The notes under the pieces are model-generated. The model was not told where the DNA came from. It was given only the letters and a program-made list of their open reading frames with translations, and did not search any database. 64,000 nucleotides of DNA from an uncultured Granulosicoccaceae bacterium. GTDB taxonomy: Bacteria; Pseudomonadota; Gammaproteobacteria; Granulosicoccales; Granulosicoccaceae. Positions 16,454 through 24,960 of this stretch are shown one piece after another (the stretch's first letter is position 1; every line of letters starts with the position of its first letter). The translations under genes were made by a program, and so were the position numbers. Where the stretch lies: contig CALHNS010000001.1 in the NCBI GenBank assembly GCA_938035125.1, forward strand, positions 1 through 64,000. The letters run 5' to 3'.

Positions 16454-17136
16454 GGCGCTAAATTTAATGGGTTTGCGGTGTAACTAATGACGCTACCGTC
16501 CTCACCTTTGAATTGCAGCTTAACCCAGCGATTGTTCTGGTCATACCAGACATCGGCTTGAATATCGCCGGTGTATCGATAACGCTTAGCTGATACGGCT
16601 AGATTGTTTTCTTCTAAGGTTTCGTTACCAACAAGATCAATCGACACATCGCTTATATTGCCGGTCAATGTATTGAAAATCTTTGAAGCACCCAGCACGT
16701 TCACATTCCAATGATTGCTGGAAAAGGCAATCGCATCGCTGGCGTCTGGGGTAAACGATGCGTTGGTTATATCTCCGCCGCTGTTAGTTTTCGCTTCAAC
16801 GTTTATCAGTGCTCCGTTTTGCCATTGTTCAAAAGCGGTATATCGAAATTTGAAAACCGGTACCTTTAGAATAGTGACCGTTATTTTTGATTCCACATCT
16901 ACCCGCAACCCGTTATCGATGTTTGAGAAAGCGACAGTGTGGGTGCCAACCTTTTTTCCTTTACGCCGTATGGTGTATTCAACGGCTTGTGGATATCTTT
17001 TGGCAAGTTCTTCAGCTGATGTTTCTTGTGCCTGTGCCTGTGCCTGTGCTGAGAGTGCTGAGAAAAACATCCCACTCACTATGCCCAGTAACACCAGCGC
17101 TGTTGTGGATTTATGCAAAAGTTTCAATAGATTCAT
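16450..17136 (-). CDS. DUF6134/DUF3108-like periplasmic protein
   Basis: A 228-residue exported protein. The signal peptide (hydrophobic ALVLLGIVSGMFFSALS) ends at AQAQAQAQE, encoded by four copies of a hexamer. The mature part is a beta-rich domain with YTIRRKGKKVGTHTVAFS, VESKITVTILKVPVFKFRYTAFEQW, and YTGDIQADVWYDQNNRWVKLQF. This layout resembles DUF3108/DUF6134 proteins, whose role is unknown. The ATG lies seven bases after CGTAA of an ECF-type site (17144-17169), so its mRNA would be leaderless. The downstream SDR is coupled to it. Confidence 0.7.
   Translation of the reverse strand: MNLLKLLHKSTTALVLLGIVSGMFFSALSAQAQAQAQETSAEELAKRYPQAVEYTIRRKGKKVGTHTVAFSNIDNGLRVDVESKITVTILKVPVFKFRYTAFEQWQNGALINVEAKTNSGGDITNASFTPDASDAIAFSSNHWNVNVLGASKIFNTLTGNISDVSIDLVGNETLEENNLAVSAKRYRYTGDIQADVWYDQNNRWVKLQFKGEDGSVISYTANPLNLAP
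17027..17050 (-). repeat. four-copy hexamer encoding AQAQAQAQ
   Basis: TGTGCC is repeated three times at 17027-17044, followed by a fourth unit TGTGCT, giving Ala-Gln repeats at the signal-peptide cleavage site of the DUF6134-like protein. Gain or loss of a copy keeps the frame and would change only spacer length. Confidence 0.85.
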
Positions 17137-17143
17137 GGTGTTT

Positions 17144-17169
17144 TTACGCTGTGGCTGCTGCTCGGATCA
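17144..17169 (-). promoter_or_regulatory. ECF-type promoter of the DUF6134-like/SDR operon
   Basis: On the minus strand TGATCC (17169-17164), fifteen bases, CGTAA (17148-17144), then seven bases to the ATG at 17136. It has the same boxes as the rpoE and cfa promoters, and the full TGATCC. Confidence 0.6.
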
Positions 17170-17202
17170 AAACCAAACCAGCGTTATTGAATTGGGAGCA
17201 TT

Positions 17203-19338
17203 TTAAATCCTACTTTGAAGTAATTTTGTTAGCTGTTTCGCGGTTGTGTTGGGAGGGATGTTCAACGCCGCCAAGGATTCAACACCGCCCAGCGTACGAG
17301 CCAGTGGCCCCCATATGTCGTGAAGGCTGAGTTGATTATTTTTCCATAACGTTAACCGTTGTGAATCTATGGCTTGCCTTGTTGTCATGTCCAAAGTTTG
17401 CAGGCTAGCTGATGTGGTAATGATGTTGGCAAGAAGCGCCTTATCGAAAGAGTGTGTTGTATAAAATCTATCAAGCCATAAGGGTTTTAAGCCTAATAAT
17501 TTTTGTAAGATAATTGCACTGTCGATAAATTGTTGATGCGCATGCATTAGTGCTTTTTCTTGGTGTATCGGTTTTAAAACGGCCAACGAACGTTGAGCAC
17601 TTCTTGGGTTTAAACGAAAACCTAAATGAATGGGTATAAATCCTGAGTTTTGCCAAAAGTGAAACCCTTCCTCGGAAGCGCCAAAAGATGCACCGATATA
17701 GGTTGGTGCGGTGTCGCCTTTAGCCTTTAAACGAATAGCTTCATCATGTAATGATTGTAAAAAATGCTTTCCCAATCCATGTCGCTGCAGGCTGGGCGCA
17801 ATAGCGATTCGTACCACACGCCAGTAGTGTTTACTTAGCGCACAGCGATGGTTGCTTTGGCGGTGCAATAACATCGGTAGCGTTTGGTGAGCAGGGCGAC
17901 GAACACCTTGTTGTATACCATCTTGTAGGGTCTCACTAAGATCACCTTCATGAGCAATTAGGCAAGCGCCGGTTAATTTTCCATTGTGGGTTTGTGTCCA
18001 CAGTGTGAGCTGCTGCTGATTCAATAAGTGCTTTAAATCTTTCGACGTCGTTTGGTAGTGCGCTTGAAGTAACAATCCGAAAATATCATCTAACAAAGCG
18101 GCATCATTAAGCAATTGATCTGAGGTAACCATTTGATGGCGAATATCGGATAAAGAAAAAGTAGTGTTGTTAAGTTTTGGTGTTTTAGGTTCAACCAAAC
18201 CTAATCGAAGCACGTCCTGAATCATGGCTTCCACAGGATCGCCTTCAGACCAACGAATAGGGTGGCGTAATGTGTGGGTTTGCACAGGAATGCTTGATGT
18301 GCTTGATGTGCTTGATTGACTCAGCGTGTTAGATAATCGAACCGCTAGTGCCCGCCCCGAACCCTCATAGCCATCGACGGTCCCTGCCAAAATGGTGTGA
18401 GTGTAATTCTCTGCCAATTGTTTTAAGACAGGTAAAGGCACCGATCCAGCCTCATCTACGACAAGAATCTCGCCCTTGTTGTTCAGGGCCGCATCGAGCG
18501 GTGTGTACTGTATGAGGCAAGTATCGGCGTGGCGCACAGCGGTAATGACTTGATCACGGTGTGAAGCGGTCAGTGTGATATCGCTGTTATCTTCATCAAT
18601 GGGGAGTTGGTTTTTATTGGGTTGTTTTTTCGGTGCTCGGTGTCGCTCAGTTACAACGGCGCCTAACAGTTGGCCTAAGGTCGCTGATTTTCCGCGGCCG
18701 CGTTTGGCGAGCAACAAGTCCAATGTTTTATGGTTGGCGCGGCACCGATTCGCTAATTCATCCACCACTGTTTTTTGTTCATCTTGCCAATGGGCATGTT
18801 GATTGTTGTCATTAAAAGATTTTTTGTTTGATACTAGACTTACGTCTAGCGGAGCAACAGACCAAACGCTGGGGAATTCTCGTACGGGCGTCATATGCTT
18901 TTTAAAGCAATTTTTCAGATAAATTTCATACGGGCTAGCCGCGTTAGTAAGCTCTAAACCTTCCGGCAACAACAGAAATAAAATGCCAGGTGCCTTGATA
19001 CAGCCCGCTGCTGCGCCCAGTGTGTTATCCGGCCACGAGACGGTACAGTCGAGAATGAGGGCAGGAAACTCTTGACCTAAGACAGCACGTATTTGATCAG
19101 CCTCATCAGCAGTTGAATCGAGGTTAGGCAATATAGGTATGGGGCCATCAAATAATGATTGCAGCATCTCCAACACCTGTTGGCGGGACAGGGCCATTTC
19201 GTGTTTTGGGGGCACTGTGTTATAAGTTGTGAAGCAGATCGCGTTACGGGGCAAGTATTGCGTGCCGTAAGGGTAATAATGCCGCAAATAATCGCCTATT
19301 AATTCTTTGAATTCATCAATTAAATGTGTTGATTTCAC
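17203..19338 (-). CDS. tmcA: tRNA(Met) cytidine acetyltransferase
   Basis: Acetylates the wobble cytidine of elongator tRNA-Met using acetyl-CoA and ATP. The 711-residue product (E. coli TmcA is 671) has the expected parts. An N-terminal domain includes VSWPDNTLGAAAG. A RecD-like ATPase follows with Walker A LAKRGRGKSATLG (about residues 209-221) and Walker B ILVVDEAGSVPLPVL. A GNAT acetyltransferase domain follows with VVRIAIAPSLQRHGLGKHFL and YIGASFGASEEGFHFW, then the C-terminal tRNA-binding tail. A run of serines and threonines (SSTSSTSS) from a nonamer repeat sits just after the ATPase motifs. It stands alone, divergent from the plus-strand gap. Confidence 0.95.
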   Translation of the reverse strand: MKSTHLIDEFKELIGDYLRHYYPYGTQYLPRNAICFTTYNTVPPKHEMALSRQQVLEMLQSLFDGPIPILPNLDSTADEADQIRAVLGQEFPALILDCTVSWPDNTLGAAAGCIKAPGILFLLLPEGLELTNAASPYEIYLKNCFKKHMTPVREFPSVWSVAPLDVSLVSNKKSFNDNNQHAHWQDEQKTVVDELANRCRANHKTLDLLLAKRGRGKSATLGQLLGAVVTERHRAPKKQPNKNQLPIDEDNSDITLTASHRDQVITAVRHADTCLIQYTPLDAALNNKGEILVVDEAGSVPLPVLKQLAENYTHTILAGTVDGYEGSGRALAVRLSNTLSQSSTSSTSSIPVQTHTLRHPIRWSEGDPVEAMIQDVLRLGLVEPKTPKLNNTTFSLSDIRHQMVTSDQLLNDAALLDDIFGLLLQAHYQTTSKDLKHLLNQQQLTLWTQTHNGKLTGACLIAHEGDLSETLQDGIQQGVRRPAHQTLPMLLHRQSNHRCALSKHYWRVVRIAIAPSLQRHGLGKHFLQSLHDEAIRLKAKGDTAPTYIGASFGASEEGFHFWQNSGFIPIHLGFRLNPRSAQRSLAVLKPIHQEKALMHAHQQFIDSAIILQKLLGLKPLWLDRFYTTHSFDKALLANIITTSASLQTLDMTTRQAIDSQRLTLWKNNQLSLHDIWGPLARTLGGVESLAALNIPPNTTAKQLTKLLQSRI
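18292..18317 (-). repeat. nonamer microsatellite inside tmcA
   Basis: GCTTGATGT is present at 18292-18300 and 18301-18309, with a partial third copy at 18310-18317. It encodes Ser-Ser-Thr units in a linker of TmcA. Copy-number change would leave the frame intact. Confidence 0.8.
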
Positions 19339-19369
19339 ACGAATGGCCGCATTATCTCGATATTATGAT

Positions 19370-19467
19370 CCCCGTTGAATGCAGCTTGTGCGCTGTTTTT
19401 CATCGAACCTCCTCCAAGTGGTATTTTAGCAGGAAGCGTTTTTCAGCCATGGATGGCTGGTTTTTTT
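19370..19467 (+). ncRNA. weak candidate small RNA with CCTCCTCC and a terminator
   Basis: CAGC (19382-19385) pairs with GCTG (19392-19395). CCTCCTCC follows at 19408-19415 inside a short ACC/GGT arm. CAGCCA (19444-19449) pairs with TGGCTG (19454-19459) around TGGA and is followed by a T run (19461-19467). No plus-strand coding gene ends here, so a short transcript divergent from tmcA is possible. The architecture (hairpin, C-rich motif, terminator) repeats that of the candidate upstream of rplM, but the stems are shorter and no good promoter was found. Confidence 0.25.
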
Positions 19468-19881
19468 CAAAGCAACCTCCCTCTCATTCAAATCTAATTC
19501 GCAATACTTTGACAATCTATCCGAAACGGATCAGCGTCAGTATTATTTTCGTCGAGTTTTATTTGGCCCGCATAATTTCTTTTTTAATTGAAGAATCGCT
19601 AATTTTTTTCGTGAAATGCACGGACTAATGCATTAGTTAAATGAACGTGTTCGTCATTTATCGATAAATTTTAAGCGTGGGTAAAATTACCGCCTATGGC
19701 TATTCTGTTCAGATGGGCTATCAGAAGGCCGATAGTATCGATATCGCAATTTGATGTTGTGTTGGTTCCAATCTTTAGTTAAATCAGTAGCTTGTATGCA
19801 CTAGTTACAATCCGTCACGTTGCTGAGTAGCCAAATAGGTTTTAATGCATTGCAGTATGTTGTGGTTCCAGTAAGAATTCT

Positions 19882-19909
19882 TTTTGCTTACCTATAAAGG
19901 TAGGCAAAA
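19882..19909. repeat. 12-base inverted repeat with four-base loop
   Basis: The arm at 19882-19893 pairs with 19898-19909 across an ATAA loop with a single wobble pair. No T run follows on either strand in a terminator position, so an operator or an mRNA structure in the long leader of the fasciclin gene is more likely. Confidence 0.6.
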
Positions 19910-20126
19910 CCAAAGCGTAGATGAAAGGATGGTGCACTTAGCGCGAATAAGCTTTATCATCAGAATCTTGACACGCATGACGTGAAAAATCAGGTTGGAA
20001 TCTTGCAGAAACCAGCTAAAGTCATACGGGTGTAGGTGTCGCTTACGAAGGTTCATTAACACTGAGCTGTGATTGCATCCACTGTTATTTTTTATATTGT
20101 TTTTTAACACGCACGAGGATCTTTGA

Positions 20127-21200
20127 ATGATCAATAAGTATTTAGGAATTACTCTCATCTCAGCGAGCGTTGCGTTCGTTGGGTGTTCATCAAACGACGA
20201 TGACGATGGCGGCCCCACAGAACCGGTAGCAATGACTCCGGAAACGATGACCCCTGACATGATGACACCAGAAGAAATGATGATGGCTGGTGCCAATATT
20301 GAAGTCCCAACTGAATACACACCTGACGACGGTGTGACTATGACATTGGCAGAAACATTTGCTAACCGCGGTAATTTCACTCAGCTACTAGCTGCTGTTG
20401 AAGCAGGTGGATTGAATGAAGCGTTAGGCGGTGAAGGTCCATTGACCCTTTTCGCCCCGACTGATGCTGTGTTCGCAGCCCTTCCTGAAGGTGCTTTGCC
20501 TTCTGATCAAACTGAATTGTCTAACTTGTTACAAGGCCATGTAGTCAGTGGTGCATTAGACGGTGCTTTAGTTGCAGCAAGCGTTGGTTCAAGCGTGGGT
20601 GCAGTTAACGGCGGTTCTTTAGCTATCACGAATGACGGCGGTAACCTGTTCATCGGTGGCGTTCAAATCGTTGAAACGGATATTCAAGCCACTAACGGTA
20701 TTATCCACATCATCGATGGCGTAATTGGCGCAGGTTCTGGTGATGCAGCTCCTGTAGAAATGATGCCAGAAGAAATGACGACTCCTCCTCCTGCACCAGA
20801 AGGTGGTGATCCTGACGCCGGTCCAAATCTTGGTCCTGGCTTGAACGCGCTGAACGGTTCTGGTTTCACTGATTTCGTATCGGTTTGGACTGCTGCGCAA
20901 TTAGGTACTTCATTAGATAGCAATGCTTGGACTGTATTCGTTCCTAGTAACGATTCAATCCCTGATGCAGCGCTTGGCCTAGATCAGCCTGGCTCGTTCG
21001 ACATCATGAACGCACACATCATTACAACGGGTGCGTTAACACCTGATCAGTTAGCTGGTTTCATGGGCACATTGAATAACGGTTCTAATCCAGCAATCGG
21101 TGGTTCTGCTGGTGCATTAACAGTGCAGGGTTTTGCTGTAACCCCGCTTGCAAATTCTGGTGCGGCAGCTGTGTACTCAATCGACGGTTTACTTCAGTAA
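20127..21200 (+). CDS. two-domain fasciclin (FAS1) lipoprotein with methionine-rich linkers
   Basis: A 357-residue outer-membrane-type lipoprotein, with signal peptide and lipobox VAFVGCSS (cysteine at about residue 20). Residues 21-60 are an acidic, Met-Thr-Pro-rich linker (MTPETMTPDMMTPEEMMM). Two FAS1 adhesion domains follow: the first (about 72-205) has the LTLFAPTDAVFAALPEG box and the IIHIIDGVI H2 box; the second (about 243-357) has WTVFVPSNDSI and a closing YSIDGLL. A second Met/Pro linker lies between them. FAS1 domains mediate cell-surface adhesion or matrix contact. It is flanked by a strong terminator and a long untranslated upstream region. The Met-rich linkers are unusual. Confidence 0.88.
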   Translation: MINKYLGITLISASVAFVGCSSNDDDDGGPTEPVAMTPETMTPDMMTPEEMMMAGANIEVPTEYTPDDGVTMTLAETFANRGNFTQLLAAVEAGGLNEALGGEGPLTLFAPTDAVFAALPEGALPSDQTELSNLLQGHVVSGALDGALVAASVGSSVGAVNGGSLAITNDGGNLFIGGVQIVETDIQATNGIIHIIDGVIGAGSGDAAPVEMMPEEMTTPPPAPEGGDPDAGPNLGPGLNALNGSGFTDFVSVWTAAQLGTSLDSNAWTVFVPSNDSIPDAALGLDQPGSFDIMNAHIITTGALTPDQLAGFMGTLNNGSNPAIGGSAGALTVQGFAVTPLANSGAAAVYSIDGLLQ

Positions 21201-21246
21201 GCGTTGATGCACACACTGGCGATATTTTTCGCCTAGTATGAAACTA

Positions 21247-21280
21247 GGGCTGCACCTTTTTTAGGTGCAGCCCTTTTTTT
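21247..21280 (+). terminator. intrinsic terminator after the fasciclin gene
   Basis: GGGCTGCACCT (21247-21257) pairs perfectly with AGGTGCAGCCC (21263-21273) over a TTTTT loop and is followed by seven T residues. It ends the fasciclin gene; amn converges from the other side. Confidence 0.9.
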
Positions 21281-21291
21281 ATTGCGGTGAC

Positions 21292-22770
21292 TTACTGAAA
21301 CGCCGTTTCATCAAAACTTCGTAACTTTCTAGAGTGAAGCCGCTCAGGTTTCATCTGGCTCATCTTGGTTAGCGCTAACATGCCGATTTCTAAATGCTGG
21401 GCTACTTGGTTTTTATAAAATTCTGACGCCATGCCAGGAAGTTTAAGCTCCCCCTGCAGCGGCTTATCGGATACACACAAAAGCGTTCCGTAAGGAACCC
21501 GCAACCTAAACCCATTAGCGGCAATAGTGGCAGATTCCATATCTAACGCAATAGCGCGTGATTGGGATAAGCGTCGCACGGGTTCTCTTTGATCTTGCAG
21601 CTCCCAATTGCGATTGTCCACGCTAGCCACGGTTCCTGTTCGCATGATGCTTTTCAATTCAAAGCCTGATAACCCGGTGACTTCTGCCACTGCTGACTCT
21701 AACGCTTGCTGAATTTCTGCAAGAGCTGGAATGGGTACCGTAACTGGGAGATCGTGGTCTAGTACTTTGTCTTCTCGAACATAGGCATGGGCAAGTACAT
21801 AGTCGCCTAGCTGTTGCATGTTTCTTAACCCTGCGCAGTGGCCCAGCATCAACCAAGCGTGAGGTCTGAGCACCGCAACGTGATCAGTTATCGTTTTGGC
21901 ATTAGAGGGGCCTACCCCAATATTAATTAGAGTGATGCCGCTGCCTTTTTCACCCACTAAATGGTAGGCAGGCATTTGTGGCAATCGTGAAGGCTGGGTG
22001 CCGCTGCTCGGAGATGACTCGCCGGACTGGGTAATCACATTGCCAGGTTCCACAAAGCGTTTATAAGCACTATCACCTTTGGACATCAATGATTTGGCAA
22101 CGGCGCAAAACTCATCAATGTAGAACTGATAATTCGTGAAAAGAACATAATTTTGAAAATGTTTGGGTGCCGTGGCCGAGTAGTGCACTAATCGATGCAG
22201 TGAATAATCCACTCGCTGCGCTGGGAACGGCGCTAATGGCAATGAGTTATCACGAGCGGGTTCATGAGTGCCGTTGACGATGTAATCGTTCACATGGGCA
22301 ATGTCTGGCACATCGAATCGATCACGTAACCCGCTGCTAAGCAATTGAGTAGAGCCTGAATCTACAGGGCTGCCCAATTCCAAGGCAAAGTGCACAGGAA
22401 TGGGAATATCGGAATAACCAATTTCAATGGCTTCGTTGTGGTTCTTCATCAGAAGCTCGATCTGATGTTTGAAATAGCCGGCAAATAATAAAGGTTGGGT
22501 GACGGTCGTGGAATATACCCCAGGCTGATCCACATGGCCGTAGGACAATCTTGAATCGGCGCGTTGGAAGCTGTGGTTTCTAAATCTTATTTCGGGGTAA
22601 TAGGCGCGATGTCGTTCTTCGGGTAAATCGCCTTCCAAGTAGTCTTTGAATGCTTGTCTTAGAAATTCTGTACTGCCGTTGTACAGTGAAATGAGTTGGT
22701 CTACCGCAGCTCGTGCATCAGTGAAGGTTTCAGCGTTAACCGTAGGTGGGGTGTTGAAGTGTTGCGTCAT
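21292..22770 (-). CDS. amn: AMP nucleosidase
   Basis: Cleaves AMP to adenine and ribose 5-phosphate, controlling the adenylate pool. The 492-residue protein (E. coli 484) has the N-terminal regulatory domain with RFRNHSFQRADSRLSYG and the C-terminal phosphorylase-like domain with ITLINIGVGPSNAKTITDH, RPHAWLMLGHCAGLR, and the purine-site segment AIALDMESATIAANG. It is the last gene of the minus-strand run ATP-grasp, ATP-grasp, membrane transporter, amn, with 33 bases between it and the transporter. Whether it shares function with that cluster or merely its transcript is unclear. Confidence 0.95.
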   Translation of the reverse strand: MTQHFNTPPTVNAETFTDARAAVDQLISLYNGSTEFLRQAFKDYLEGDLPEERHRAYYPEIRFRNHSFQRADSRLSYGHVDQPGVYSTTVTQPLLFAGYFKHQIELLMKNHNEAIEIGYSDIPIPVHFALELGSPVDSGSTQLLSSGLRDRFDVPDIAHVNDYIVNGTHEPARDNSLPLAPFPAQRVDYSLHRLVHYSATAPKHFQNYVLFTNYQFYIDEFCAVAKSLMSKGDSAYKRFVEPGNVITQSGESSPSSGTQPSRLPQMPAYHLVGEKGSGITLINIGVGPSNAKTITDHVAVLRPHAWLMLGHCAGLRNMQQLGDYVLAHAYVREDKVLDHDLPVTVPIPALAEIQQALESAVAEVTGLSGFELKSIMRTGTVASVDNRNWELQDQREPVRRLSQSRAIALDMESATIAANGFRLRVPYGTLLCVSDKPLQGELKLPGMASEFYKNQVAQHLEIGMLALTKMSQMKPERLHSRKLRSFDETAFQ

Positions 22771-22803
22771 AGGCTCGCCTGCCGTTGTCTTGGAGCGAGC
22801 TTA

Positions 22804-24045
22804 TCATTCTTCGGGAATCCGATACATGGCATAACCTATGGAGAGCACGGCCGCGAAAAGATAAATGGCTGTAAAGTACTCTGTGCCGTCGCCTGCGAAT
22901 TGAAACAACGCTAACGCCAAAACCCCATAAAAGAAGGCCAACACGAATTGAGATAGGTAGCTTTTCACTAACAGATAATCGGTGTTGTTGTGTGTTCGAG
23001 CTAAATCAAAAAATCGTTTATTAAACGCCAGCCGAAAAAAAGATGAGCAAAAGGTGATCATCATCAGAGAGATTAACAAAGCGTTGCGGGTCATATCGGC
23101 ATCTAAATAGGCACGAAGCAGCCATGACAATGCATAAAGGCCTGTCGCAACCAAGTACACCGAATTGCCAGTGAGTTTATCGATGGTGTTTTTTAATAGA
23201 TAAAACGTTATGGCGAAAAACAGGGCTAATGCCACCACCATTAACCCTAGCGATGAGAAATCTTCCTGCACCACTAAGAATAGAGACAACAACCAGAAAT
23301 GACTTTCAAGAAATAAGAAAATGCCATCGAGTAGAAAAATTGCAAAACTTCTGCAGCGATCACGATAGTTAAAGCTACTTAATAAAGATACGTTAGCGCC
23401 TTCGCTAAGCACAAGTTTTTCTTCACCTAGTGATTTTTTGTACCACACGATCATGCCCGTGATAATGGCAAGGTTTAACAGTAAGAATCCGAATCGGCCG
23501 TAATCCGAATCCAGTAATAACCCACCTATTAAAATGCCTACCTTTAAAAACACCGTGACAAAAATCTGAAAATTTCCATACTGACGACCGGTATTGGTTG
23601 CAGCCGTCATGGCTAAAAATAACGTGCGTTGAGTGGTCCAAAACCAAGCGTTGTAAGTGCCACTTACCGCGCCAAGGAGTAGGGCAAATAAGGCAATCAG
23701 TGCCGGTGATGAGGCAGAAGCAGGTTCACTATCAGATGCACTGAGTGCAAAGGTGGCGATTAATAAAGCGCCCACTAAAAGGGCTTCAATAACAAAGGTT
23801 CTAATTAATAGATCCCGCTTGCTGAGTTTTTTAGCCGCTTTTTGCCAAAAATCTAAGCTTACGGTGAACGCTGCACCTGTAGCCGCAATCAGCAGCGCAA
23901 CATCGGCAAGCTTGAACCCATGACCCCATAAAAATACGGGGAGATAGAACGGCAAAAGGCCGATTAGAAATGAATGCGCCGCTAAGAAACTGTAGAAAGG
24001 CAGCGGCTCATCCAGCCGCCGTAGTGACGCAGAGTTAATCTTCAA
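22804..24045 (-). CDS. MFS-like multi-pass membrane transporter
   Basis: A 413-residue integral membrane protein with about twelve hydrophobic segments, starting with PFYSFLAAHSFLIGLLPFYLPVFLWGHGF and the short cytoplasmic loop DFWQKAAKKLSKRDLL (between TM2 and TM3, as in MFS carriers). The substrate is unknown. It begins six bases after the second ATP-grasp gene and so is in the same operon; an exporter for the product of the two ligases is the natural guess but unproven. A nucleotide or nucleoside transporter tied to amn is the alternative. Confidence 0.75.
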   Translation of the reverse strand: MKINSASLRRLDEPLPFYSFLAAHSFLIGLLPFYLPVFLWGHGFKLADVALLIAATGAAFTVSLDFWQKAAKKLSKRDLLIRTFVIEALLVGALLIATFALSASDSEPASASSPALIALFALLLGAVSGTYNAWFWTTQRTLFLAMTAATNTGRQYGNFQIFVTVFLKVGILIGGLLLDSDYGRFGFLLLNLAIITGMIVWYKKSLGEEKLVLSEGANVSLLSSFNYRDRCRSFAIFLLDGIFLFLESHFWLLSLFLVVQEDFSSLGLMVVALALFFAITFYLLKNTIDKLTGNSVYLVATGLYALSWLLRAYLDADMTRNALLISLMMITFCSSFFRLAFNKRFFDLARTHNNTDYLLVKSYLSQFVLAFFYGVLALALFQFAGDGTEYFTAIYLFAAVLSIGYAMYRIPEE

Positions 24046-24051
24046 GTGGGT

Positions 24052-24960
24052 TTAGAAGATATCAGAATCAGCGATAGTCATCGCATCCATTCGATCAAAG
24101 AAGGGCTGCAAATCATCGGCATCGTTGTAGCGCGGCTTTAAATGCATCTTAATATAGGGGCGAGAATTTAATTCTAAAAAGATGCAGCGTTGCTGTTGAA
24201 AATCTTTCTCAATGCCTTCTTCAAATATGATGTCAATGCCAAATAAGTTGGCGTTGAAATCTTTCACCACGCGTTGAAACAGTTCTTTGTTTACTTGCGG
24301 GATGGTGTCTTTATCGATGGTTTCTACAACCCCGCCTGGCGCTAATGCCACACGGTTAAATACGTAAATGCGTTCTCCAGCGGCGGGTACGCTTTCAAGG
24401 GTTAAATCTTGCTTGGAGAGGTAATCAATGACAGCCTGTGATTTTTGAATGGGAAAAATCGTGGGCGCAAGCTGCATGTCTTCGCGCACCTTGTTTTCAA
24501 TATCGATTAAATCACCGATGTTATGTTGCCCGTCGCCATCAACGAAAGGCGGGTAGCGACGGATAACGGATACGATTTCATCGGGTGTGGCTAACACTCG
24601 ATAGTTGGCACCTAATAAATATTGTTCGACCACACTGACTGGCCACCACACTTTTACCAGTAACGCAGCCTTCCAAAGCTCTTTGTAATTGCGAATGGGA
24701 AAATGACTGCCGCGAGAGTAGCCGCTAACATTGGGTTTTATGCAAAGAGGAAAGCCATGCTGTTTGGCAAACTGGTGCGCTTTCCAAGGGTTTATAAATA
24801 AATCCCCCTTGGCGTGAGGCACATTAAATTCTTCGAAGTGGGCCCTAGCTTGTGCCTTTGAACGGCTGTTCTTTCGAACCTCCAGCCCATTGTAATTACT
24901 GCAACCGTCCATGAATTTGGCGCTTATCCATGCGTAAATCAGCTTCTTTAACTTCTTCAC
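24052..24960 (-). CDS. ATP-grasp ligase-like protein (second of pair)
   Basis: A 302-residue ATP-grasp protein. The nucleotide-binding lysine strand is seen in FPLCIKPNVSGYSRGSHFPI, followed by VVEQYLLGANYRVLATPDEIVSVIRRYPPFVDGDG, similar to the ligase half of glutathione and cyanophycin synthetases. The metal-binding glutamate-asparagine appears in FLELNSRPYIKMH near the C terminus. Such enzymes join a carboxylate to an amine through an acylphosphate. The start overlaps the preceding gene by four bases (ATGA), so the two ligases are coupled. The specific substrate is unknown, and the family is recognised only at the fold level. Confidence 0.72.
   Translation of the reverse strand: MKKLKKLIYAWISAKFMDGCSNYNGLEVRKNSRSKAQARAHFEEFNVPHAKGDLFINPWKAHQFAKQHGFPLCIKPNVSGYSRGSHFPIRNYKELWKAALLVKVWWPVSVVEQYLLGANYRVLATPDEIVSVIRRYPPFVDGDGQHNIGDLIDIENKVREDMQLAPTIFPIQKSQAVIDYLSKQDLTLESVPAAGERIYVFNRVALAPGGVVETIDKDTIPQVNKELFQRVVKDFNANLFGIDIIFEEGIEKDFQQQRCIFLELNSRPYIKMHLKPRYNDADDLQPFFDRMDAMTIADSDIF

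Larger units (their letters stand above)
19339..20126. other. 790-base intergenic region between tmcA and the fasciclin gene
   Basis: AT-rich stretch without a convincing gene. It holds a terminator-like hairpin at 19444-19467, a 12-base-arm inverted repeat at 19882-19909, and no other clear signal. Short frames, for example the 100-codon frame from 19326, have atypical composition and were not accepted. The promoter of the fasciclin gene should lie near 20090-20115 but no good match was seen. Confidence 0.6.

Noticed and set aside
19326-19628. 100-codon plus-strand frame in the gap upstream of the fasciclin gene
   Set aside because: Composition is atypical, it starts inside the tmcA 5' end and crosses the terminator hairpin at 19444-19467.
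19882-19909. Inverted repeat as an intrinsic terminator
   Set aside because: There is no T run after the stem on either strand, and no gene ends just before it.
19892-20380. 162-codon minus-strand frame
   Set aside because: It lies antisense to the signal and linker part of the fasciclin gene and shows no protein-like pattern.
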